Source of the DNA: Strongylocentrotus droebachiensis
Lineage: Eukaryota > Echinodermata > Echinoidea > Camarodonta > Strongylocentrotidae
Length of the DNA: 64,000 nt
NCBI GenBank assembly: GCA_035222895.1
Contig: JAVYIG010000166.1
Coordinates: 620,001-684,000, forward strand
Direction of reading: 5' to 3'
The notes beneath the pieces were generated by a model. It saw only the letters and a list, made by a program, of their open reading frames with translations, was not told the DNA's origin and made no database searches. This document shows, piece after piece, positions 1-11,374 of the stretch. The first letter of the stretch is position 1, and each line of letters begins with the position of its first letter. The position numbers and the translations under genes are program-made.

Positions 1-118
1 ACAACTACCCCCCCGCGGACAATTACCCCCCGAGGACAACTACCCCCGAGGACAATTACCCCCCGAGGACAATTACCCCCCAAGGACAACTACCCCCCGA
101 GGACAATTACCCCCCATG
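1..118. repeat. Minisatellite, unit GAGGACAATTACCCCCC
   Basis: Tandem 16-18-base units alternating GAGGACAATTACCCCC and GAGGACAACTACCCCC fill the left edge and probably continue beyond it. The same unit resumes at 376 after a SINE and returns in inverted orientation at 1845-2150, so it may form the arms of a foldback element. No coding potential is credible; the proline/glycine-rich frames are products of the repeat. Confidence 0.85.
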
Positions 119-124
119 GACACT

Positions 125-378
125 AGTGGGCATGGTGGCTCAGTGGTTAGAGCGCCCGCCTCATGAACGGGAGGTCGTGAGTAAGAACCCCGGCCGAGTC
201 ATACCAAAGACTTATAACAATGGGACCTTCTGCCTTCTAGCTAGGCGCTCAGCATATTAGATTGGAGAAGGGTAGTAATAACATATTATGTTATGCAGGG
301 CCCGCTGGAAGAGCAGTTTCATAACTGAAGTGGCTACCCTGGGTAAATAAAACGTTATTATTATTATTATTATTATTA
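125..378 (+). mobile_element. tRNA-derived SINE
   Basis: The head is tRNA-like. TGGCTCAGTGG at 136-146 fits a pol III A box, and a degenerate B box (GTGAGTAAGAACC) lies at 177-189. A tRNA-unrelated body follows, ending in an (ATT)n tail at about 345-378. It sits between two blocks of the same minisatellite, so it probably inserted into that array. The degenerate B box argues that this copy is not a working tRNA and is probably transcriptionally weak. Similar heads are, from memory, common in echinoderm SINEs. Confidence 0.75.
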
Positions 379-535
379 CCCTCGAGGACAACTATCCCCC
401 AGGAAAACTACCCCCGAGGACAATTACCCCCGAGGACAACTACCCCTCCCCCTTCGAGGACAACTCCCCCCCCCCCCCCTCCGAGGACAATAACCCCCGG
501 AGGACAACTACCCCCAATGACAATCACCCCCGAGG
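376..535. repeat. Minisatellite, second block
   Basis: The GAGGACAACTACCCCC-type unit continues here after the SINE, with more length variation, including C-runs of up to about 15 bases near 465-482. Same family and orientation as 1-118. Confidence 0.8.
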
Positions 536-1844
536 AATTTATAACACTGTGACGTATAACGCAAGCTTCTCTCCAATTGCTATTTACAGAAAATTGCACA
601 AACCTTCATTTTCTTTGCTATTTATGAAGTTCATTTCAGTCTTTTCAAATTATTCAATTCGATATGGGGGGTGGAGGTTGCCCAATTCCCCTGTAGTTTT
701 GCTACCGATTAAAGAACAGAAATTACATTTCTTAGAAATTGAACAATACATTGCGCGCAGATAAGTACGCGTTACAGCTTCTCTCACCATCAATGGCACA
801 ACAAAGAAATTAGGATGTAAGATTTCCTTTATGCATCCTCTGTAACTTTTTTAATCAGCTGATCGTGTATTTGTCTTTGTATGGATAATGGGCCCTCATC
901 CATGCCAAGTTCCATAATTAAGGTTTTCTTCACGTTATCTATTATTTGTGTTGTCATGCTGAAGTGGAATATGTTTTCGTGTACGTTAAATTATTTTGAA
1001 ATAGAAATTGCCTTCAAGTTATATGTACGGTGCCATGTCAAAAGAAAATAAATATCCGCTCTCAGGTAATTCATCTCGTTTGATTTTGTAACGCCAGCAC
1101 AGCGTTTTTCAACCGGGGTGCCGCAAGAGAATGATTTGGAAAACATTGATTTTGTGAAAAACATCAAATACCAGAACCGGTTAAAATATGTAATTACATG
1201 AGAAAATAAAATTGTTGAAGATACTAAAGTGTCTTCCTTCCTCGCTCGCTGACAATATTTTGACAGCAAGGTAAATAAGGGCAACGAGAGGCCCGAATAT
1301 CCTCAAATTCGTGTATCAAGATCATGACCGAATATATCACTTTTTATTTATCTACATTTGGCGGTAAGGTGCCCGCATACAGTACTTAAAATAGTTTCTA
1401 GTGTGGGGATTACAAACTAATTTTTTACCAGTTTGAAAATGTCTTCTCCTTTTTATTCTTAAATGTGCATAGCACTTGACGAGAGCCAAAGTCATGCAGA
1501 TTTAATAATCTGTAAAGACTTTGGGATTTGGGAGAAACTTTTCATTTCTTAAGAGGGTACCGTGACTAACAAAAAGTTAAAATAACGCTGCTCCAGAGAA
1601 ATGTATTTCTATGCATTTTGAAAAGCGCTGGACAATTACCTAAAACTTACATCCTTCGTGGAAATTAGCAACCGCACTGGCGTTGCATAAATTATAATAA
1701 AAGGGAAATGTGTAGTAATGAGGAAGACAACGTGATATAGTATTTGAAAGAATATGGGTTCATGCAGGGGATCTTATGGGCACGTAGCCATCTCTCAATG
1801 TGTCAGATCGTCTTTTGCTATTGAATCCTGATTGTCCACGGGGG
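536..1844. other. Gene-free spacer between inverted arrays
   Basis: AT-rich sequence with only short, low-quality open frames on both strands. No transposase, RNA gene or splice-supported exon is seen. It lies between minisatellite blocks in opposite orientations and may be the body of a foldback element. Confidence 0.5.
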
Positions 1845-2150
1845 ATAATTGTCATCGGAGGAATTGTCCTCGGGGGGTAATTATCATCGGGGGGTAGTTG
1901 TCCTCGGGGGGTAATTGTCCTCGGGGGTTATTGTCCTCGGGGGGTAGTTGTCCTCGGGGGGTAATTGTCCTCGGGGGTAATTCTCCGGGGGGTAATTTTC
2001 CGGGGGGTAATTGTCCTTGGGGGGTAGTTGTCCTCGGGGGGTGATTCTCCGGGGGGTAATATTCCAGGGGGTAATTGTCCTTTGGGGGTAGTTTTCCGGG
2101 GGGTAATTCTCCGGGGGGTGATTGCCCAGGGGGTAATTGTCCTAGAACCC
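1845..2150. repeat. Minisatellite, inverted block
   Basis: Units read GGGGGTAATTGTCCTC and GGGGGTAGTTGTCCTC, the reverse complement of the arrays at 1-118 and 376-535. Some units have CTCCGG or TTCCGG in place of GTCCTC, giving a mixed right half. The predicted proline-rich proteins on the minus strand are repeat products. Confidence 0.85.
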
Positions 2151-2369
2151 TGAAGGACAATGTATATAATAACAAGGGAAACGCTCTCGGCGGTCTCGCC
2201 TGCATTACGCAATTCGAGGTGATGAAAAATTGAGGTTGGGACATTATCTATAGGCAGAGTAGCCCATTAGCAGCCCCCCCCCCCCCCCCCAAAAAAAAAA
2301 AAAAAAAATCCTCTGAATATGATCAGCATTTTGAAGTGTATATTGACTAAGAATCATCAAAAGAATTAT
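2151..2369. other. Unassigned spacer with C-run/A-run
   Basis: No gene is seen. A run of C directly followed by a run of A lies at about 2273-2308. The same C-then-A junction recurs near 16120-16146, 11155-11169 (inside a mobile element) and 26560-26575. Confidence 0.5.
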
Positions 2370-3217
2370 TTACTATAATTTGTACTGTTTTCGTTTCTTC
2401 ATCTTTTTCTGAATTCAGTTTTCCATTCCCGCGCGAAGCGCTGATGCTTTGACGTACTCATTGAATTATTACTCTTAATCTTTGTCTGAATTCAGTTTCC
2501 CCCCCCCCCCCCCCGCGAAGTGCGGAAGTTTTGACGTTTCATTCAATAAAGAGTAGACGATTCGTTGTACTGTTTCTGACTCTTAATCCTTATCTGAATT
2601 TTGTTTTGCCCCTCCCGCACAGAGCTTTGACCTTTTCATTAAATCATCAGATAAAGAAGACGATTCGTTGTACTGTTTTTGACTCTTAATCCTTATCTGA
2701 ATTTTGTTTTGCCCCTCCCGCAAAAAGCGCGGGAGCTTTGACCTTTTCATTACATATTAGACAAAGAAGACGATTCGTTGAACCGATTCATTTTCAAAAA
2801 ATGTTTCTTTGTCCGCTTAAACCGGACAGTTCGAAGGGAAAAAATATTGCCGGCCGACCGACATGATACATCTCACCGACTTCAAACTTCTGCATTGATA
2901 TAGTACACGAGGATCGAGAAAGAATACCGACACAGCGGACCCGACACAGCAACATAATTATCTATGCGTATCCTTCTTGTCCCCTCGAAGTGGTGACTCC
3001 AACAAACATCCCCCTCTCTCTCTCTCTCTCTCTTACTCTCTTTCTTTTCCTTTTCTTTTCCTTTCCTTTTTTTCTTTTCTTTCCCTTTCCGTCTCATTTA
3101 ACCCCTCCCCCGACAGCAGCGCAATATTACCGACAATATCCTGACAGGTGGGGGGGGGGGGGTGGGGGGGGGGCGTGTCGCACCCCACACCCCCCCCCCC
3201 CTTTAGCGACGCCCCTG
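2370..3217. mobile_element. Truncated relative of the 29.8-31.9 kb hAT-like element
   Basis: This matches the right half of the element at 29788-31931. It shares degenerate ~110-base units carrying GACGATTCGTTG and CTTATCTGAATT (2370-2800), then the segment with CCGACCGACA and CATCTCACCGACTTCAAA, a pyrimidine tract, CGACAATATCCTGACAGG, and the same terminal GGCGACGCCCCTG-like end (AGCGACGCCCCTG, ending at 3217). No left terminus is seen, so this copy looks 5'-truncated or rearranged. No transposase is present. Confidence 0.65.
3000..3095. repeat. Pyrimidine (CT/TTTC) tract
   Basis: Simple CT and TTTTC repeats inside the truncated hAT-like element. The corresponding place in the 31.6-31.85 kb copy is also a TTTC-rich tract, so the tract is part of the family. 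Confidence 0.8.
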
Positions 3218-3690
3218 GTTGTTATCCCATTATGCAATTCCTCATGCTCTCGCAGCTCTCTTCTATCGTTGTTTAATTCTCTTTAACTTTTTTTCCTTTG
3301 TCCTTTTAACCAAAATAATTCTCTCTTTCCCCCTTTTTGCCATCTCTTTTTTTTGTGGTTCTTTTTGTGTGTTTTTTTTTTGGGGGGGGGGGCTACACGC
3401 CTGGCAAAAGGGCCCCCATATTATGCACACTGCAAAATTGCGTGCCTTCCTCGCCCCTTTCCCGGTAAAAAAAAAAAAAACACCTTCTTATAATATCATC
3501 CCCTTTTTTTTTCCTTCTCTCCCCGTTCTCTTCTCCGTTCTCCTTTTCCGCCTTTTCTCTCCTCTCTCTTCTCTTCCCCTTTCTTCCTTCCCCCTCATTT
3601 TTATTTCCCCCTCTATATTCTCAAACAAACCTACACCAATTAACTTAGTTCTACCGCCAATTTTAATAAGAGCCACTTCCCCCTTCTCAT
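3218..3690. other. Pyrimidine-rich gene-free stretch
   Basis: C/T-biased sequence with homopolymer runs (T, G and A of 9-15 bases). The open frame of 157 codons here is Phe/Leu/Ser/Pro-rich and follows the base bias, so I do not call it a gene. Confidence 0.5.
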
Positions 3691-3699
3691 AAAAGCACC

Positions 3700-4120
3700 C
3701 GTTCACCTCCGATAAATGCCCCTATTAAAATCTGATCGGTGCCCCTTTTCTTTCAACAAATGCACATTTCCCTTTATCATTAGTGCCCCTTTTTCATTCT
3801 CATAAGTGCCCCTTTTCATCTCTGATAATTACCCTTTTAACAATGACATGTGATCCTTTTTCCTTTCTAATAAGGAACCTATCCCTTTTTCATAAATGCC
3901 CCTTTGTACTTCTCATAAAATCCCTTTTCATCCCTGGTGCGTGCCTCTTTTTTTAGGTGTAAGAAGTGCCCCATTTGCACCCCTGATATTTAGCCTTTGT
4001 ACTTTGACACGTGCTCCTTTTCTTTTCTAATAAGTGTCTTAACCCTTTCGATAAGTGTCCCCACATCATTAAACGTGCCCCTAATTTCAAGCGACTAAGA
4101 GCAGTTTCCCCTAAAGCTCG
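3700..4120. repeat. Degenerate tandem repeat with GTGCCCCTTTT core
   Basis: About a dozen diverged units of roughly 30-40 bases share the core ATAAGTGCCCCTTTT followed by a TTCTCATA-like segment. The array ends near an inverted CG-rich motif (GCTCGCTACGCTCGCT, about 4118-4135) that also occurs inside the mobile element at 11114-11374. Confidence 0.6.
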
Positions 4121-4608
4121 CTCGCTACGCTCGCTCGGAGTTATAGATGTAATAAAAAATATGTAAATTATCAAAGGTCTTTTCAGTCTTCCGTTATGAG
4201 AATGTGCTTATATCCCCATTAGGATTGTGTTTTCCTCTTTATAAGATGTAATTTTTCGCACTGCGACCTCACAAATCTTAATGATTTTCTTTGCTCGTTC
4301 GCAAATGAATTTTCAGACCATCACAACCAACTGCAAAGTTTGATGCTTAAGCAATATCTTATATGATGTACAAAGAGAAACAAATATTGAAATCATCCAC
4401 CGAATTTCCTTTTGGACCAATGATTTTTTTATAATTATATTGATAATGTAATCACAATATAGGGGTATATACCAATGTCTAATAAAATGTTTATTTTCGC
4501 TTTGAGATTTCCCTTTGAAGGTGCCCCTTTTTCCCCCGGAAAGTGCCCTTTTTTCTTGGTGCCGGCTGTGCCCCCCCCCCCTATTTCCAAATCCTGGATC
4601 TGCCACTG
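4121..4608. mobile_element. Right end of a hAT-like non-autonomous element (left limit unclear)
   Basis: The sequence ends in a C-run and ATCCTGGATCTGCCACTG at 4591-4608. This is the same terminal motif, in inverted form, as CAGTGGCGGATCTAG at 11114. I could not place a matching left end or duplication. The degenerate GTGCCCC array to the left may belong to the same element. Confidence 0.45.
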
Positions 4609-5057
4609 ATGTATAACAATATTTACAGCATAATTATTACACAACATATAATGCAAGTTAAAGAAATCATACATTGGTTTTATGGAAGCCCTCTCCACTT
4701 CTATGACGTAATGATTGACACGTACACTACTCACTTCACATTTTTATTTTTTTAAATTACAGCTAGCTAGTAGACGAAACTTGTCAAGCAGACCGAAAGT
4801 AAAGGAAACCATACTATAAGATTTCATCTACAATATTTTACTATAGTGTCACTAAGCACTTTAATTTGATATATACATGTAGAAGACTAAAATCGGACCT
4901 CTGAGTAGACTAGCCCACAAAAAACCTGCAAAGAGTCTGTAAATATTTTGCAACGTCGCGTCGTCTGCTATCAAGGGGGCGACAACATTTACACAGTCAC
5001 ATGACAGTGTCACGTGACACCAACAAATAGCACATAAACAGTGCACCCTTCCTCTCT
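4609..5057. other. Gene-free stretch
   Basis: AT-rich sequence in which no gene, RNA or repeat family is recognised. Confidence 0.5.
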
Positions 5058-5070
5058 CACACACACACAC

Positions 5071-5115
<45 letters not shown>

Positions 5116-5129
5116 CGCACACACACAGA
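5058..5129. repeat. (CA)n microsatellite
   Basis: About 36 nearly uninterrupted CA units with a few CG variants. The Cys/Val-rich open frames on the minus strand are repeat products. Confidence 0.95.
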
Positions 5130-5986
5130 CAGAGTACAGTGAGAGGGAATACACATACAGTACAGTTCGTAAGTACGGTTCCGAGAGTGGTCTCTGACCA
5201 AGCCGCTCTGCGGAATAAAATTAGACGATGTGACGCGTTAGTGGTACGGAAAAAATAATCGCGACCCGGGACTGAACCACTTTGTTGCAGAGTTAAAGGT
5301 AATACAAAGTTTTGGGAAATTTTGAAAATTGGGTGGATAGTGAATCTTTACAATTCTGATATATTTGGATGCCCCTGTGGATGTATTATAAGCACTAACA
5401 AAATTAGCCCCTAAAACACTTCTGTTTTTGAGAAAAATTGAATATAAAAATTTACCGGTGCTCCCGGTAAATTTTGATAAATTTCAAATAGCGCCTATGG
5501 ACGTACAATCGTAGCTGCGACCATGAAAATCTCAGAATATGTAGTTGGGATATATAATTTCCAAACGGGAATAGCTAATCGGTCGATTTCAGTCAAGAAA
5601 CATTGTTTCATAGCTAAATTAATATCTTGACCTTGAGAGGGAGCTATACAACATAAAGAGTTTATTATTTATAATTTCATAACTTTAGACTCGATTTCAA
5701 CCTCGACAACGATCAATGTAAATTGTAGGAGCGCATATGCTTCTAATATGTTAATTTGAACCAAATTCATGACCCCATACCAAAACTTTGTAATACCTTT
5801 AAAGAAATTTAGTGAACAACGTGTAAACAAAATCAGCAACAAAGACTGCACTCAAGTAAACCAAGGGTCAGTAAAACCGGGTCAGTGAACACGGGTGAAC
5901 ACTGGTCGGTTGGTGCGTGCGTCTACCAGTCCTGTACAATGGATGAGAACAGCATAATGTTGATATTATCAAGTATATATATACTA
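5130..5986. other. Gene-free stretch
   Basis: No convincing open frame, RNA gene or known repeat family is seen. Short frames below 65 codons only. Confidence 0.5.
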
Positions 5987-7122
5987 CAGTGTGTCCCGAA
6001 AAAACTATACACTTTTGATATGGCTGCCGAATAACAAATATATGATTCTAGGGGGAAAAGTTTTATATGGATGGAAAGCTCATAAACTCAACTTTCATAT
6101 GACACCAAAAAGTTTGAACATAATTCATGCTTGGGTGAGCACTGCTCACTTTTGTAAAGGGGATGAAAATTAGGTTGCGCAGGAATTAGCCTTCCAATTT
6201 GTGAGAGGTAAATCCTTTGGAGCTTACAACATTGAGGGTGATATGATACATTCATGATTTGCTGAGTGAATTTCATGGTTCATTAAACCAAACTTTTATG
6301 CCCGGAACAGGAATTTCATTTTTTATTGTAGCATTGTAACTTTCCCTGGTAGACTCAGTGGTGTGTTCATGAGAGTCAGGATGGGGTGATGGTACATGTT
6401 GGAATTTCCATGTTACAAACTGTTATTTTTTACATTTGTGACTTTGAATAAAAACCTTCACCCCACATTTCAGTTACCATTTACCTGAAGAATAAGTAGC
6501 CGACATCTTGGACATTCCTTTTTTCAACCTACCGTATTTGAATATTCAATTTACATTATCCCTACCTGGGTATTGAGTAAATCAATGAGATGTTCAACTA
6601 ATCTTACAATAATTGAAATGTGGGGTGAAGGTTTTTATTCAAAGTCACAGATGTAAGAGAATAACAGTTTGTAACATGGAAATTACAAAATGTACCATCA
6701 CCCCATCCTGACTCCCATGAACACACCACTGAGTCTGCCAGGGAAGTTACAGTGCTACAATAAAAAATGCAATTCCTGTTCACTCATGCATAAAATGTTA
6801 ATCCCATAAACCAAACAATTCACTCAGCAAACCCAAACTCATCACAACTGATCATAAATTGGTCATATCATCCTCAATTCCGTAAGCTCCAAAGGATTTA
6901 CCTCTCACAAATTGGAAGGCTAATTCCTGCGCAACCTAATTTTCATACCCTTTACAAAAGTGAGCAGTGCTCACCCGATCATGAATTATTTTCGCAACTT
7001 TTGGTGTCATATGAAAGTTGAGTGTATGAGCTTTCCATACATATATAACTTTTCCCCTATAATTATATATTTGTTATTCGGCAGCCATTTCAAAAGTGTA
7101 TAGTTTTTTTCGGGACACACTG
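5987..7122. mobile_element. Foldback MITE with ~480-bp inverted arms, TA flanks
   Basis: The ends are CAGTGTGTCCCGAAAAAACT and its inverse, each flanked by TA (5985-5986 and 7123-7124). The inverted match runs inward from both ends through the segments with TCATATGACACCAAAA and ACCTTCACCCCACATTTC, leaving a central spacer of roughly 130 bases near 6480-6610. There is no transposase. TA target sites suggest a Tc1/mariner-type mobiliser. The terminal motif CAGTGYGTCCC is shared with the palindrome at 56203-57082. Confidence 0.85.
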
Positions 7123-7126
7123 TATA

Positions 7127-7566
7127 GTACGGAGCCCGGGAAGGGACATGTGACAAATATTTGTTATCTCATTGCCGAGATAATATCTCATTTTAATAAG
7201 ATAATTATCTCATTAAAACGACATATATCTCATTTTAATAAGATAATTATCTCAATAAAAAGAGATAATATCTCATTTTAATAAGATAATCATCTCATTA
7301 AAACGACATATATCTCATTTTAATAAGATAATTTCCTCATCATGAAAACGACTTATTTATCTCATTAATAAAATGAGATATATCTCATTAAAACGACATA
7401 ATTATCTCATTATAATTATGTCGTTTTAATGAGATAATTATCTCATTAAAATGAGATATTATCTCATTAAAAATGAGATATTATCTCATTAAAAATGAGA
7501 TATTATCTCGTTTTTATAATGAGATAACAAATATTTTTCACATGTCCCTTCCCGCGGGCTCCGTAC
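7127..7566. mobile_element. MITE with internal ATCTCATTTTAATAAGAT repeats, TA flanks
   Basis: The terminal inverted repeats start GTACGGAGCCCGGGAAGGGA at the left and end with its near-inverse at 7566. TA dinucleotides flank both sides (7125-7126 and 7567-7568). The interior is made of short self-complementary units (ATCTCATTTTAATAAGATAA, ATCTCATTAAAACGAC and inverses), so the whole element can fold. It begins four bases after the previous MITE ends. No protein is encoded. Confidence 0.8.
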
Positions 7567-8324
7567 TACAGGCACATTCACATATAACAATTGGTGCGAT
7601 TTGGCGCGCGATGCAAAGATCGAAACAAAAAATGATGCAAAGTTTTTTGTTTTTTGTTGTTGCGACCATTCACACACATGGAATTCTCGCTCCACGCCAA
7701 GAACGCCCGAACTGCATATGCGTGAATTTCGATGATGCGCGGTTGGAATCCTGCATGGGATTAAATGAATCGAATTTCGATTCTCAATAGGCCTACCATA
7801 ATTTACACACACAGCGCCAGGCAAACTATTTCGATTAATCTGAAAAATAGTAAGACTTACTGCGAATTGGATCAGGATGCGAATAGCGAAGATTAGTGAA
7901 ATTATTATGTCAACACACGCACAAAAAAACAAGAAAAAATGGATCGCGATGCAAAAAAATAGATTTTTAAATATTTCTGCAGGTGTGAACTCCCCTAATA
8001 CCTCAAACCAAATATAATTCATGTTTTATCAATAGGTGTCCAAGCAAGCGGGAAGTGATGACAAAAGAACATTAAAAGGCAATTGAGCCTGACCAAATAA
8101 TACACGCATTCCATAAGTAAAGCATTGATTTTGTGTGTATATAGAGATCAATCAAACACGATTATGAGTGGACAAGACATACACAAAGCTCGGTATAAAA
8201 AGGAACACAACAATAACGGGGCGTTTTGGCGGTCGCCTGTAATCCAGCTAACAATGGAAGTTACAAACTGATTCAGCCGAGGACGCAGGTACGAAACTGA
8301 GTCACGTCTTTCGGATGGTGACGT
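7567..8324. other. Gene-free stretch
   Basis: Mostly non-repetitive sequence. The frames of 105 and 177 codons overlap each other on opposite strands and show no recognisable domain or splice support. Confidence 0.5.
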
Positions 8325-8328
8325 TTAA

Positions 8329-8863
8329 AGGGACTTGGTATAGATGAGAGATAGTGGTGCTAAGGTAGTGACTTCAATGCTATATGTACAATTAAAGATA
8401 ATCTGAAAATTTGAGTGAAAACGGACCATTATATTCATGGTACAAATAGGGAAAAACTGATCTGATCGATTCCTTAATTCTCCCAACTAATATTATTACA
8501 ATCTAATTACATTTTAGTTGAATGGAAATCGTCGCAAAGCAATAAAATGGCTCTACATTCCATTCCAGATATTTAAGTGTTAACAGATTTTTTTATAGCC
8601 TGTTTAATTTTTTTTTTTCATGGAAAAACGGTTGGGAAAATTCAAAAATGGTTGGGAGAATTTACTGTTAATCACTGTTAGAGGGTGTTGTACATCGACC
8701 TTTTCAAAGAAAACCAAAGATATCTTCGTGGTTTCCAGGATTTTTCCAGGAGTTTTTGCATATCAGAGGGTTAGTATAGTAGGAGGAATATAGTAAGTAA
8801 CATTATATATAAAAAATTAAGCATTTTTTTTTCATCAACCTTCAACAATGTTACCAAGTCACT
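8329..8863. mobile_element. TTAA-flanked MITE, AGGGACTTGGTA family
   Basis: The left end TTTAAAGGGACTTGGTA at 8324-8340 pairs with TTACCAAGTCACTTTAAA at 8851-8868. TTAA flanks both sides (8325-8328, 8864-8867). A diverged partial copy in the opposite orientation lies at about 24425-24850; they share the segments around GATCGATTCCTTAATT, AAAAACGGTTGGGA and TTCATCAACCTTCAACAATG. Non-coding. Confidence 0.75.
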
Positions 8864-8868
8864 TTAAA

Positions 8869-10059
8869 GGTCGGTCACCAGACGTAAATAATCATATCTG
8901 ATTGATACACGTCTGTAAAACCCCAATACACACATACACATACGACCAAAGTTAAAGTTTATTGGGTAATATAGCTAAAGGCCACTAAAAAACTAAATAG
9001 AGAAAGACGGGACTATAAAAGAACAATTCGCAATGAACTAAATAATTTATACATACACACTAGTCAGTAGGCCTTCTTTTCTAAATAGAAAACAAAATTA
9101 ATTTGTTGTTTCTTATAAACTCCATCAAAGGGGAAGCATCTACATTTTCTGTATTTTCTTTAAAAAAAATATAAATGCAAATTGCCCTCTGACTGTCTGG
9201 ACCTACATTGATTCAAACCTTGCAATCTCAATATCTCAATAATTCAGGCTTCACTTCTGGGTTATTATTAGTAAAGGCCTGTCATGGAGCTGGAAGCCAA
9301 GGATGCTGGAGAAGCTGCAGCCCCCACCCACCCCTATTTTTTCTAAATTGTTTTTTTTGTGTATAGTTTTTTTAAATTATAATAGTTTGTTTGGTTTTAT
9401 TTTGTTTTACCTTGTTCATTTTGGTTTTTAAAGCTAGGCGCGGACTTAAGCTCTGCACCCTACCTTCCCCGGATCAACAAGAATAATCTGATAACCGTTG
9501 TAAATCATCTTCATTTTTCATTTAGGTCTTCATTATCTGCTCGATTAATTTAATATTTATTTAGTCTACCTTCCCAGAATCACTAATGTAACTACCTCTT
9601 CTTCGGCCATGATTTGTCATGCTTCTTCCTTCTTTCTTCTTCCCTCTTTTCCCTTTTCCCTTTTCCTTCTTCTTATCTGTTTTACTTCTCCTTGTCGTTT
9701 CGTGGTTGTTTGTTGTTTTGTAATAATGTCTTGTGTTTTCCAAGTCTTCGTAGGCAAAATTTGAAACAATATTTTTTTTCTGGGGGATCCACAAACTACA
9801 AGCACTGCTTTTTAGTGGATCCCCCCCCCCCCACTTCCTCAGAAATTAAGAATTTCTTGTAATAATGTTATTGTGTGCAAAGTGTATTTGTATAGTAATA
9901 CCAGAAAAAATGAATTGCGTATGAAAAAAATGTAATATCTTTGTTTATCTTTCTGTTGGAAGTGAAATAAATATGAATTGCATGGAATAAATTAAACGAG
10001 AGGTTAATTAGCAGGCAGATTAAAAGTAACGCGTTTTTTTGTAATTGTGTGTTTATAGA
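8869..10059. other. Gene-free stretch with a short inverted repeat
   Basis: AT-rich sequence. A short inverted repeat GGGGGATCCAC/GTGGATCCCCC lies at about 9782-9828. A pyrimidine-rich block at 9600-9690 gives low-complexity frames. No gene is seen. Confidence 0.5.
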
Positions 10060-10215
10060 CCAGTTTTGGAAAGCCCCCCTCTCCAAAAAATGAAATGGAA
10101 GCTCTTGTTACCAATAATGTGAAATAATATGTTTTGACTAATACGGGATGATACAAATTTTGCCGGGAAACCGCCTACTAATTGATAATTTGGTAAATTT
10201 TCATATTGATCCGGC
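10060..10215. repeat. Fragment of a dispersed repeat (also at 49.4 and 53.0 kb)
   Basis: In reverse complement this matches 52990-53150 and 49430-49540. The shared segments include CATTTCATTTTTTGAG, TAATAAGAGCTTCCATTT, GTATTAGTCAAAA and ATTAGTAGGCGGTTTCC. Family not named; non-coding. Confidence 0.65.
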
Positions 10216-11113
10216 CTTGATAGATATCGCGGATGCACTTCAACATTGAACATTTTGGCACATATTTCTGTTTATTTGCGAATTTATATAGGTTGAAGTA
10301 TTGCCTTCTAAACCTCTGAAGGCAATTTTAAACTATATTAAATGGAAAAAAGGTTATTTTGGCAAGAGGCATACCAAGAAAAGCTTTATTTGAAGTTGAA
10401 ATGATCCTTAATTTAGGTAGTTTCAAACTGATGTTCACATTCACATGTGGGACAATGGAAACATCCAAAACAAACACATACACGCACAAATGTACATTGA
10501 AATAACTATATCTTTTTAAAAAGGACATTTTGACCGTTTAGAGGCCGTTTTTATTGTATTCATGACCAGACTGCATGAGGCTGTGCTAGACGCGTACATC
10601 TTTCCACACTCTAAAAAAAACTGCTCAATTTGAGTACAAATGTTACTCTTTTGAGTAGTCAAAAGGGAACCACCCGACTTTTGAGTAAAGTTTACTCAGC
10701 ATATCTACTCGTCTGTTGAGTAAAAATATTACTCAATAAAAGACTAAATCTTTACTCAGTTTGAATGAGTCAACCTTTACTCAATATTTACTCCTTTGTT
10801 GAGCGGTTCCCTTTTTCATCAGTACTGGGTAGAAACGTAATCAACTCATGTCGAGTAAGAAACTGCTCAATGAGTTGAGCCAAATTTTACTCAATTAACG
10901 AGTACATGTTTTGACTCAAATTGTTTGAGCAATTTTTTTGCTCAAATATTGAGTATGATGTTATCCGGGTAACGCTTAGTTTCTCAATCAATATTGAGTA
11001 AAAACATGTACTAAGTTAAGTACATGTTTTTACTCAATACTGACTAAAACAGTAGTCAACTGCTGCTGTCAATGAAGAGCATGAATAGGCGCTTCTCTCG
11101 AGGACTACATAAC

Positions 11114-11374
11114 CAGTGGCGGATCTAGGGGGGGGGGGGTTGGGGGGGTTGCAACCCCCCCAAAAAAAAATCCGGGGACCATTTTTTAAAATCTTATCGC
11201 AAGAAAACGCCATTTTCACACACAGATTTTCAAAAATTTTCCCTACTGTGGGAGGGGGGACACCCCCCTCCCACACCCTCCCCCCTCGCTCGCTACGCTC
11301 GCTTGGACTCGGTCGCTACGCTCCCTCGCATACCACCCCAACCCCCCCTTTATAAAAAGCTGGATCCGCCCCTG
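11114..11374. mobile_element. Short hAT-like non-autonomous element, nested
   Basis: The left end CAGTGGCGGATCTAGGGG pairs with AAGCTGGATCCGCCCCTG at the right. The 5-base word ATAAC occurs directly before (11109-11113) and after (11375-11379). Inside are G-runs, a C-run/A-run junction, and the CG-rich motif GCTCGCTACGCTCGCT. At 261 bp it cannot encode a transposase. The 5-base rather than 8-base duplication makes the superfamily uncertain. Confidence 0.7.

Noticed and set aside
125-200. Apparent tRNA gene
   Set aside because: The A-box region is good, but the B box is degraded and a SINE body with (ATT)n tail follows; this is a SINE head.
7489-8022. 177-codon minus-strand frame
   Set aside because: Begins in unrelated sequence and runs into the ATCTCATT MITE; no domain and an opposing frame of similar quality.
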